From positions 1 to 33,402 of the forward strand of contig NZ_CAJPVI010000078.1 of NCBI RefSeq assembly GCF_905397435.1: a stretch of DNA of 33,402 nucleotides. Reading direction: 5' to 3'. Both the position numbers and the translations under genes were made by a program. A model generated the notes under the pieces. That model had not been told where the DNA came from, did not search any database, and saw only the letters and a list, made by a program, of their open reading frames with translations. The DNA comes from Cupriavidus numazuensis (GTDB lineage Bacteria > Pseudomonadota > Gammaproteobacteria > Burkholderiales > Burkholderiaceae). Each line of letters starts with the position of its first letter. The stretch's first letter is position 1. Positions 27,522 through 33,402 of this stretch are shown here, in pieces.

Positions 27522-28844
27522 ATGACGACCACTCCCCCGACTCCGTCCATTACCCGCGCGATCCGCGGCCGCGTGCTGCATTTCCTGCACGACCCGCAGT
27601 TCCACGAGGACGCCTATCAGTATTGGGAGGATGGTCTGCTGATCGTCACCGCCGGGCGCATCGTCGCGGCCGGCGACTACGCATCGCTGGCGTCGCGCAT
27701 TCCGGCCGATGCAGAAGTGATCGACCACCGCGGCAAGCTGATCGTGCCGGGCTTCATCGACACGCACGTGCACTACCCGCAGACCGACATCATCGCGTCG
27801 CCGTCGCCGGGCCTGCTGCACTGGCTGGACACCTACACCTTCCCCGAGGAACGCCGCTTCGCCGAGCCTGAATACGCACGCGCGGTCGCCGGCTTCTTCA
27901 CCGACGAACTGCTGCGCAACGGCACCACCAGCGCGGTGGTCTGGAGCACCGTGCACAAGGCTTCGGCCGACGCACTGTTTGCCGAGAGCGAACAGCGCAA
28001 CCTGCGCATGATCACCGGCAAGGTGATGATGGACCGCAACTGTCCCGAATTCCTGCGCGACACCGCCGAAACCGGCGCGCGCGACTCGGCCGACCTGATG
28101 TCGCGCTGGCATAACAAGGGCCGCCTCGCCTACGCCATCACGCCGCGCTTCGCGCCGACATCCACCGAAGCGCAGCTCGCCGCCTGCGGCGAACTGGCCA
28201 AGGCCTATCCGGACGCATTCATCCAGACCCACGTCGCCGAAAACCGCGACGAGGTGAAATGGGTGGCCGAACTGTTCCCGGACGCGCGCAGCTACCTGGA
28301 CGTGTATGACCGCTATGGCCTGCTGCGCCCGGGCGCGTTCTACGGCCACGCGATCTACCTGGACCAGGACGACCGCCGCCGCCTGGCCGACAGCGGCGCT
28401 GCCGTTGCACACTGCCCGACATCGAACCTGTTCCTCGGCAGCGGCTTCTACGATTTCCACCAGTCGGACGCCAACCGCCTGAACGTGACGCTGGCGACCG
28501 ACGTCGGCGGCGGCACCTCGTTCTCGATGTTCCGCACCATGAACGCCGCGCACAAGGTCGCGCGCATGGGTGGCTACCACCTGACTGCGCTGCGCATGTT
28601 CTACCTCGCCACACGTGCCGCTGCGGAAGCGCTGGGCTGGTCCGACCGCATCGGCAGCTTCAGCGAGGGCTGCGAGGCCGACTTCATCGTGCTGGATCCG
28701 CAGGCTACGCCGCTGATCGCGCGCCGCAGCGGCCGCTCCGAATCGCTGGAAGAACAGCTGTTCGCATTTGCCATGCTCGGCGACGACCGGGTCATCGACA
28801 GCGTCTACGTGATGGGCGAGGCGGTCCAGATACCTATCATGTGA
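27522..28844 (+). CDS. guaD: Guanine deaminase
   Basis: A 440-residue amidohydrolase converting guanine to xanthine and ammonia. The metal-binding signature PGFIDTHVHYPQTDIIASPS appears near residues 78-97, followed by LLHWLDTYTFPEE, both typical of GuaD. Further zinc-site motifs are QTHVAENRDEV, YGHAIYLDQDD, AHCPTSNLFLGSG and ATDVGGGTSFSM. Length matches E. coli GuaD. The ATG at 27522 follows a GAGAGA stretch; the larger open frame to its left belongs to the neighbouring gene's shadow. It lies 61 bases after the adenine deaminase and completes the conversion of both purine bases to substrates of XdhAB. Confidence 0.95.
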   Translation: MTTTPPTPSITRAIRGRVLHFLHDPQFHEDAYQYWEDGLLIVTAGRIVAAGDYASLASRIPADAEVIDHRGKLIVPGFIDTHVHYPQTDIIASPSPGLLHWLDTYTFPEERRFAEPEYARAVAGFFTDELLRNGTTSAVVWSTVHKASADALFAESEQRNLRMITGKVMMDRNCPEFLRDTAETGARDSADLMSRWHNKGRLAYAITPRFAPTSTEAQLAACGELAKAYPDAFIQTHVAENRDEVKWVAELFPDARSYLDVYDRYGLLRPGAFYGHAIYLDQDDRRRLADSGAAVAHCPTSNLFLGSGFYDFHQSDANRLNVTLATDVGGGTSFSMFRTMNAAHKVARMGGYHLTALRMFYLATRAAAEALGWSDRIGSFSEGCEADFIVLDPQATPLIARRSGRSESLEEQLFAFAMLGDDRVIDSVYVMGEAVQIPIM

Positions 28845-28858
28845 CGCCAGCCCTACCT

Positions 28859-28880
28859 GCGGCCGCCCTCCAGCGGCCGC
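28859..28880 (+). terminator. GC-rich hairpin after guaD
   Basis: GCGGCCGC occurs twice (28859-28866 and 28873-28880) around CCTCCA and can form an 8-base-pair stem 14 bases after the guaD stop. There is no T-run, so it is at best a weak terminator or an mRNA 3'-end stabiliser for the purine transcript. Confidence 0.4.
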
Positions 28881-28966
28881 GACGGGCTAATACCCGGGAG
28901 CGCTCCGGCACAGCTTGACGGTGGTCAAGACTCATAACGGCAAAGCCCTCTAACCTTTGCGGTTCC

Positions 28967-28996
28967 GTTGCAGGCCCTGTGGGGCCGTACTGCAAC
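28967..28996 (+). promoter_or_regulatory. Structured leader hairpin before the desaturase
   Basis: GTTGCAG (28967-28973) pairs with CTGCAAC (28990-28996), and inside it GCCC pairs with GGGC around TGT. The stem ends 21 bases before the desaturase start and is followed by the AAGG ribosome binding site. It could modulate translation in the leader mRNA or be a DNA operator; neither is shown. It does not match a riboswitch class that I know. Confidence 0.4.
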
Positions 28997-29017
28997 GCCA
29001 GCAACCTGAAGGTTTCC

Positions 29018-30160
29018 ATGACCACCACCGCTGCCACGCATCCCGAGGTACCGCTTCAAGCACCGGCGCCTGCCGACCAGCCGTTTCCCGAACCGATTTC
29101 CCCAGATCAGCCGATGCCATCCCGCAAGATCATCCGCGGCTGGCTGATCCCGCTTGGCCAGCGCAGCACGCCGCGCGCGCTGGCGCTGTTCGCGTTCGAC
29201 TACCTGCTGTTCGCGGCCACGCTGGCCGGTGTCGTGCTGGCCCCGCACTGGGCCGCCAAGCTGGGCCTTGGCGTACTGGCGGGCCTGATCATCGCGCGCC
29301 TGTTCATCATCGGCCATGACGCCTGCCACCAGAGCCTGACGCCGCGCCGCGGCCTGAACAAGTGGCTGGGCCGGCTGACCTTCCTGCCTTCGCTCACGCC
29401 CTACAGCCTGTGGGAAGTCGGCCATAACGTCGTCCACCACGGCTACACCAACCTGAAGGGCTTCGACTTCGTCTGGGCGCCCTACTCGCTCGAGGAATTC
29501 CAGGCGCTGCCGCGCTGGCGCCGCGTGATGGAGCGCATCTACCGCACCGGCTTCGGCCCGGGCCTGTACTACCTGGTCGAGATCTGGTGGTGCAAGCTGT
29601 TCTTCCCGAACAAGCGCCAGATGGCCACGCGCCGTCCGATCTTCATGGCCGACTGCACGCTGGTGGCCGTATTCGGCGCCGCGTGGATCGGTGCGCTGGT
29701 CTGGGCCGCGCTGGCCACCGGGCAATCGGCATGGATGATGGTCGGCGCCGGCTTCGTGCTGCCGTTCCTGGCCTGGAACGTGACGGTCGGCTTCGTGCTG
29801 TACGTGCACCACACTCACACCAGCGTAGCTTGGTACGACACCAAGTCCATGTGGGCCAAGGCTCAGCCGTTCGTCTCGACCACGGTGCACCTGCGCTTTC
29901 GCCACGGCATCGGCGCGGCGCTGCATCACATCATGGAACACACCGCGCACCACGTGGACATGAGCGTGCCGCTGTACCGCCTGAAGCGTGCGCAGGCGCT
30001 GCTTGAGCATGCGCTGCCGGGCCGCATCATCATCGAGAACTTCTCGTGGCGCTGGTACTTCGACACCGCGCGCCGCTGCAAGCTGTACGACTTCAAGGCA
30101 CTGTGCTGGACCGACTTCCGGGGCCGACGCACCAGCGAGCAGTCGCCCGTGCCGGCCTGA
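29018..30160 (+). CDS. Membrane fatty acid desaturase
   Basis: A 380-residue membrane-bound di-iron desaturase of the delta-12/FADS type. The three histidine boxes are GHDACHQS (about 99-106), HNVVHHGYTN (136-145) and EHTAHHVD (about 307-314), with an extra HHTHTS before the third. Four to five hydrophobic segments surround them. The N-terminal 45 residues are Ala/Pro-rich and probably disordered. The enzyme would introduce a double bond into phospholipid acyl chains; position specificity cannot be read. The ATG at 29018 follows AAGG at good spacing. It is a stand-alone gene; a desaturase role in membrane fluidity is likely but no regulator adjoins. Confidence 0.92.
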   Translation: MTTTAATHPEVPLQAPAPADQPFPEPISPDQPMPSRKIIRGWLIPLGQRSTPRALALFAFDYLLFAATLAGVVLAPHWAAKLGLGVLAGLIIARLFIIGHDACHQSLTPRRGLNKWLGRLTFLPSLTPYSLWEVGHNVVHHGYTNLKGFDFVWAPYSLEEFQALPRWRRVMERIYRTGFGPGLYYLVEIWWCKLFFPNKRQMATRRPIFMADCTLVAVFGAAWIGALVWAALATGQSAWMMVGAGFVLPFLAWNVTVGFVLYVHHTHTSVAWYDTKSMWAKAQPFVSTTVHLRFRHGIGAALHHIMEHTAHHVDMSVPLYRLKRAQALLEHALPGRIIIENFSWRWYFDTARRCKLYDFKALCWTDFRGRRTSEQSPVPA

Positions 30161-30176
30161 CAAGTCACATTTTCCC

Positions 30177-30198
30177 GGGCGATGGACGCTCATCGCCC
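30177..30198. promoter_or_regulatory. Inverted repeat overlapping the -35 of the manganese-exporter promoter
   Basis: GGGCGATG (30177-30184) and CATCGCCC (30191-30198) form a perfect 8-base inverted repeat with a six-base centre, 16 bases after the desaturase stop. It overlaps the -35 element (30183-30188). It may be a terminator-like stem for the desaturase, or an operator for the downstream promoter. There is no T-run, which slightly favours the operator reading. Confidence 0.45.
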
Positions 30199-30211
30199 GC
30201 GCCGCTATAAT
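30183..30211 (+). promoter_or_regulatory. Sigma-70 promoter of the riboswitch/exporter transcript
   Basis: TGGACG at 30183-30188 (four of six to consensus) and a perfect TATAAT at 30206-30211 are separated by exactly 17 bases. Transcription would start near 30218, right at the 5' edge of the riboswitch-like leader. It is the best promoter in the window. Confidence 0.75.
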
Positions 30212-30212
30212 C

Positions 30213-30400
30213 GCGGTTTCCATTGGGGAGTAGCCGCCCTGCTCTCACCGCTCCGCGCAATGCGGAACCCGGCAGACAGGGGCGTACGTCAACAGACTTG
30301 ACCGCTTGCGGTTATGGCGTGCGCAGCTCCGGACCCGGCTGGCCATGAGGCCCAGCCCGATCCAAGGCCTGGCGAGACCGATGACCATACCTTTCTGGCC
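30213..30400 (+). ncRNA. yybP-ykoY-type manganese riboswitch
   Basis: The leader contains hallmark elements of the yybP-ykoY family in order: TTGGGGAGTAGCC (about 30223-30235), ACGTCAACAGACTTG (30286-30300) and GGCGAGACCGATGACC (30371-30386). CATTG before the first box can pair with CGATG in the last, closing the aptamer stem. Known members bind Mn2+ and often control UPF0016/GDT1 exporters, exactly the gene that follows. After the aptamer an alternative stem, ACCTTTC (30389-30395) with GAAAGGT (30408-30414), is a possible expression platform. The start codon region lacks a strong ribosome binding site. Aptamer limits are approximate; a covariance-model search would settle them. Confidence 0.82.
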
Positions 30401-30467
30401 GGGCCGGGAAAGGTGTGCGTCATTGGCATCTCGCGATGCATGCGGCCCGGGTTACTCACACAACAAC

Positions 30468-31043
30468 ATGGAAGCCTTCCTCGTCTCCACAGGCATCGTC
30501 GCGCTCGCTGAAATGGGCGACAAGACGCAGTTGCTCTCGCTCGTCCTGGCCGCACGCTATCGCAAGCCCCTTCCCATCATCCTTGGCATCCTGATCGCCA
30601 CGATCGTCAACCACGGCTTTGCCGGCGCGCTCGGCGGCTGGATCACCCATGTGCTCGGCGAAAACCTGCTGCGCTGGATTCTGGGCCTCGGCTTCATCGC
30701 CATGGCCGCCTGGATGCTGATCCCCGACAAGTTCGACGACGAAGAAAGCGCCAAGCCGGTGAAAGGCACGCTCGGCATCCTGATCGCCACCATCGTCGCG
30801 TTCTTCTTTGCCGAGATGGGCGACAAGACCCAGATCGCCACGATCGCGCTGGCCGCCCGCTTCAACGGCGCCGTGCTCGCCGTAGTGGCCGGCACAACCT
30901 TCGGCATGATGCTGGCGAACGCCCCGGCCGTGCTGCTCGGTGACAAGTTCGCCAACAAGATGCCGATCGCGCTGGTGCACAAAATTGCCGCCGGTATCTT
31001 CCTGGTGCTCGGCGTGCTGGCGCTGCTCAATATCGGCGGCTGA
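30468..31043 (+). CDS. GDT1/UPF0016 family manganese exporter
   Basis: A 191-residue membrane protein with six predicted helices in two homologous halves. Each half carries the family signature: EMGDKTQLL (about 15-23) and EMGDKTQIA (about 116-124), whose Glu and Asp residues form the cation path. An acidic loop (DKFDDEESAK) joins the halves. Bacterial relatives (MneA type) export Mn2+, and the eukaryotic ones (TMEM165/Gdt1) handle Mn2+ or Ca2+. The leader upstream looks like a yybP-ykoY riboswitch, giving independent support for Mn2+. The ATG at 30468 fits the family N-terminus; the longer open frame upstream overlaps the leader RNA and is rejected. Confidence 0.93.
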   Translation: MEAFLVSTGIVALAEMGDKTQLLSLVLAARYRKPLPIILGILIATIVNHGFAGALGGWITHVLGENLLRWILGLGFIAMAAWMLIPDKFDDEESAKPVKGTLGILIATIVAFFFAEMGDKTQIATIALAARFNGAVLAVVAGTTFGMMLANAPAVLLGDKFANKMPIALVHKIAAGIFLVLGVLALLNIGG

Positions 31044-31056
31044 CGGCTGGTCCCAT

Positions 31057-31090
31057 CCGGCAATCCGCGGCGCGAGACCCGGATTGCCGG
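31057..31090. other. Perfect 11-base inverted repeat after the exporter gene
   Basis: CCGGCAATCCG (31057-31067) and CGGATTGCCGG (31080-31090) form an 11-base-pair stem with a 12-base loop, 13 bases after the exporter stop. There is no T-run, so it may be a Rho-dependent or stabilising 3' structure, or a small repeat unit. Confidence 0.5.
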
Positions 31091-31142
31091 CCGCAACCGC
31101 GCGATCACCGGCCCGGCCGGCTGCACGCCGCGCCGGGTGTGG

Positions 31143-31148
31143 GATAAT
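31143..31148 (+). promoter_or_regulatory. Candidate -10 element of ilvD
   Basis: GATAAT lies 111 bases before the ilvD start codon in a GC-rich gap. No convincing -35 is present at the right distance, so the call rests on the near-consensus -10 alone. Confidence 0.35.
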
Positions 31149-31259
31149 CGCGAGTTCTGCCCAGGGCGCAGCTCAAGAGGTTGTTCGCACGGGCGCATGA
31201 GGGGCCACTATTCCCGTGGCCCCGCATCCTTTCCGCGATACTGATTTCACAACCCCACA

Positions 31260-33119
31260 ATGCCCGCATACCGTTCCAAGACCTCCACCGCCGGCCGCAA
31301 CATGGCTGGGGCCCGCTCGCTGTGGCGCGCCACCGGCATGAAAGACGACGATTTCAACAAGCCGATCATCGCGGTGGTGAACTCGTTCACCCAATTCGTG
31401 CCCGGCCACGTGCACCTGAAGGACCTGGGCCAGCTCGTCGCGCGCGAGATCGAAGCCGCCGGCGGCGTGGCCAAGGAATTCAACACCATTGCGGTCGATG
31501 ATGGCATCGCCATGGGCCACGACGGCATGCTGTATTCGCTGCCGAGCCGCGACATCATCGCCGACTCCGTCGAGTACATGGTCAACGCGCACTGCGCCGA
31601 CGCCATGGTCTGCATCTCGAACTGCGACAAGATCACCCCGGGCATGCTGATGGCCGCGATGCGCCTGAACATCCCCGTGATCTTCGTCTCGGGCGGCCCG
31701 ATGGAAGCCGGCAAGACGCGCCTGGCCAACCCGGTCACCAAGGCAGTCGAGTTCAAGAAGCTCGACCTGGTGGATGCCATGGTGATCGCGGCCGACCCGG
31801 CCTATTCCGACGCCGACGTAGCCGAAGTGGAGCGCTCCGCCTGCCCGACCTGCGGTTCGTGCTCGGGCATGTTCACGGCCAATTCGATGAACTGCCTGAC
31901 CGAAGCACTGGGCCTGTCGCTGCCCGGCAATGGCACCGTCGTCGCCACGCACGCGGACCGCGAGCAGCTGTTCAAGCGCGCGGGCAGCCGTATCGTCGAA
32001 CTGGCCCGCCAGTACTACGAGCAGGAAGACGCGCGCGTGCTGCCGCGTTCGGTCGGCTTCAAGGCGTTCGAGAACGCGATGACGCTGGACATCGCCATGG
32101 GCGGTTCCACGAACACCATCCTGCACCTGCTGGCAATCGCGCAGGAAGCGGGCATCGATTTCTCCATGAGTGACATCGACCGCCTGTCGCGCGTCGTGCC
32201 GCAGCTGTGCAAGGTGGCGCCCAACACCAACAAGTACCACATCGAAGACGTGCACCGCGCGGGCGGCATCATGGCCATCCTGGGCGAGCTCGAGCGCGCC
32301 GGCAAGCTGCACACCGACGTGCCGACCGTACACGCCCCGTCGCTCGGCGACGCGCTGAATCAGTGGGACATCGTCCGCACGAAGGACGAGGCCGTCCGTC
32401 ATTTCTACATGGCTGGCCCGGCCGGCATTCCGACGCAGGTGGCGTTCAGCCAGAACACGCGCTGGCCGAGCCTAGACCTGGACCGCGCCGAGGGCTGCAT
32501 CCGCTCGTACGAGCACGCCTTCTCCAAGGAAGGTGGCCTGGCAGTGCTGCGCGGCAATATCGCGCTGGATGGCTGCGTGGTGAAGACCGCCGGCGTGGAC
32601 GAGAGCATCCTGGTGTTCGAGGGCTCGGCACACGTTACCGAGTCGCAGGACGAGGCTGTCGAGAACGTTCTTAACGACAAGGTCAAGGCCGGCGACGTCG
32701 TGATCGTGCGCTACGAAGGGCCCAAGGGCGGCCCCGGCATGCAGGAAATGCTCTACCCGACGAGCTACATCAAGTCGAAGGGCTTGGGCAAGGCTTGCGC
32801 CCTGCTGACCGACGGCCGCTTCTCGGGTGGCACGTCCGGGCTGTCGATTGGCCACTGCTCGCCTGAGGCTGCCGCCGGCGGCGCCATCGGGCTGGTGCGC
32901 GACGGCGACAAGATCCGCATCGACATTCCGAACCGGACGATCGATGTGCTGGTCTCCGACGAGGAACTGGCACGCCGCCGCGAGGAGCAGAACGCCAAGG
33001 GGTGGAAGCCGGCGAAGGCGCGTCCGCGCAAGGTGTCGGCTGCGCTGAAGGCGTATGCCAAGCTTGTTATGTCGGCGGACAAGGGCGCGGTGCGCGATCT
33101 GTCGTTGCTGGATGATTGA
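31260..33119 (+). CDS. ilvD: Dihydroxy-acid dehydratase
   Basis: A 619-residue Fe-S enzyme of branched-chain amino acid (and pantothenate) synthesis, turning 2,3-dihydroxy-isovalerate and -methylvalerate into the 2-keto acids. The cluster-binding cysteines are visible in ISNCDKITPGM (about 123) and SACPTCGSCSGMFTANSMN (about 195-210), both ilvD/edd family signatures. The C-terminal TDGRFSGGTSGLSIGHCSPEA motif is also diagnostic, and AVDDGIAMGHDGM lies near residue 76. Length fits the long [4Fe-4S]-type E. coli-like IlvD. The start gives the typical PAYRSKTSTAGRNMAGAR N-terminus. It has its own upstream gap and a strong downstream terminator, so it is probably monocistronic. Confidence 0.98.
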   Translation: MPAYRSKTSTAGRNMAGARSLWRATGMKDDDFNKPIIAVVNSFTQFVPGHVHLKDLGQLVAREIEAAGGVAKEFNTIAVDDGIAMGHDGMLYSLPSRDIIADSVEYMVNAHCADAMVCISNCDKITPGMLMAAMRLNIPVIFVSGGPMEAGKTRLANPVTKAVEFKKLDLVDAMVIAADPAYSDADVAEVERSACPTCGSCSGMFTANSMNCLTEALGLSLPGNGTVVATHADREQLFKRAGSRIVELARQYYEQEDARVLPRSVGFKAFENAMTLDIAMGGSTNTILHLLAIAQEAGIDFSMSDIDRLSRVVPQLCKVAPNTNKYHIEDVHRAGGIMAILGELERAGKLHTDVPTVHAPSLGDALNQWDIVRTKDEAVRHFYMAGPAGIPTQVAFSQNTRWPSLDLDRAEGCIRSYEHAFSKEGGLAVLRGNIALDGCVVKTAGVDESILVFEGSAHVTESQDEAVENVLNDKVKAGDVVIVRYEGPKGGPGMQEMLYPTSYIKSKGLGKACALLTDGRFSGGTSGLSIGHCSPEAAAGGAIGLVRDGDKIRIDIPNRTIDVLVSDEELARRREEQNAKGWKPAKARPRKVSAALKAYAKLVMSADKGAVRDLSLLDD

Positions 33120-33150
33120 ATGTTCGTTGGGGGGCTCCCCTTGTGATCAA

Positions 33151-33177
33151 AGCCGCTCTTTGGAGCGGTTTTTTTTT
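33151..33177 (+). terminator. Intrinsic terminator of ilvD
   Basis: CCGCTC (33153-33158) pairs with GAGCGG (33163-33168) around TTTG and is followed by nine T residues, 34 bases after the ilvD stop. Confidence 0.92.
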
Positions 33178-33210
33178 GGGTTTTTTGCCGGAGTGTGTGT
33201 GGTTATCGCG

Positions 33211-33315
33211 CTTGGCATGCGCCGCTGTTTCGCCGGCGTAGCCGGCGGGGGTTTTGGGGTTGGGGTTGATGTGTCGTTCTTGGCTGGCGCTGCTGTTTCG
33301 CCGGCGTAGCCGGCG
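33211..33315 (+). repeat. 68-base-period direct repeat of the CGCCGGC hairpin unit
   Basis: The stretch 33211-33247 recurs at 33279-33315 with about four differences over 37 bases; both contain TTTCGCCGGCGTAGCCGGCG. The second copy is the start of the longer two-hairpin repeat, so the first is a partial duplicate of it. Confidence 0.75.
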
Positions 33316-33343
33316 AGTCACTTTTTGTCCGAGCGACAAAAAG
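33271..33343 (+). repeat. Two-hairpin dispersed repeat, right copy
   Basis: The reverse complement of 60-132 with two mismatches. It has the CGCCGGC/GCCGGCG stem (33299-33315) and ACTTTTTGTC/GACAAAAAGT (33320-33344, loop CGAGC). It lies downstream of the ilvD terminator, followed by sequence of unknown content to the window edge. Confidence 0.8.
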
Positions 33344-33402
33344 TAACCAAAAAGCGCGTCGTTGCCGCTGGCCATCAATTCCACGGCGGCAGTCGTTCAA
33401 AC

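Overview
The window looks like a piece of a beta-proteobacterial chromosome, most likely Cupriavidus or a close relative in the Burkholderiaceae. This is inferred from the very high GC content, the protein sequences, the dispersed hairpin repeats and the gene neighbourhoods; no search could be run. Gene density is high and almost every large reading frame belongs to a recognisable family. There is no phage, integrase, transposase, plasmid or CRISPR signature, so this is largely core chromosome with some accessory genes.

Layout. (1) 169-1253, minus strand: two translationally coupled half-size chromate transporter (CHR) proteins. (2) 1465-6724, minus strand: parE, a lytic transglycosylase and parC, i.e. 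both topoisomerase IV subunits with a cell-wall enzyme between them. (3) 7035-8386, plus strand: an MFS transporter overlapping a 47-residue membrane microprotein, converging on uup (ABC-F ATPase, 8383-10311 minus). (4) 10514-12601, minus: a 695-residue lipoprotein of unknown function, followed by an intrinsic terminator. A 580-base gap upstream of it holds a second minus-strand terminator and a possible small RNA. (5) 13184-16587, plus: two paralogous GltI-like periplasmic binding proteins without permease genes, and a BenE-type carrier. (6) 16632-20169: a coiled-coil protein, an EmrE-type SMR exporter, a 49-residue membrane protein, tRNA-Arg(CCU), a possibly frameshifted small gene, an LRAT-like Cys/His protein and a PP2C phosphatase. 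(7) 20186-28844: a purine catabolic locus, with a LysR regulator divergent from xdhA-xdhB-xdhC, an ADA-family adenine deaminase and guanine deaminase. (8) 29018-33119: a membrane fatty-acid desaturase, a GDT1/UPF0016 manganese exporter behind a yybP-ykoY-type riboswitch, and ilvD with a strong terminator.

How the genes work together. The purine locus is a complete funnel to urate: adenine to hypoxanthine (deaminase at 26405), guanine to xanthine (guaD), and hypoxanthine/xanthine to urate (XdhAB, with XdhC as cofactor-insertion chaperone). Uricase and later steps are not in the window. The manganese exporter appears to be controlled by its own leader RNA. The parE-transglycosylase-parC order puts chromosome decatenation next to peptidoglycan turnover.

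The window is framed by an inverted pair of a 73-base two-hairpin repeat (60-132 and 33271-33343). The least explained items are the second binding protein with altered ligand-pocket residues, the overlapping microprotein, the candidate small RNA at about 12828-12900, and the small frames around the LRAT/PP2C genes. I did not find a convincing large undescribed system.
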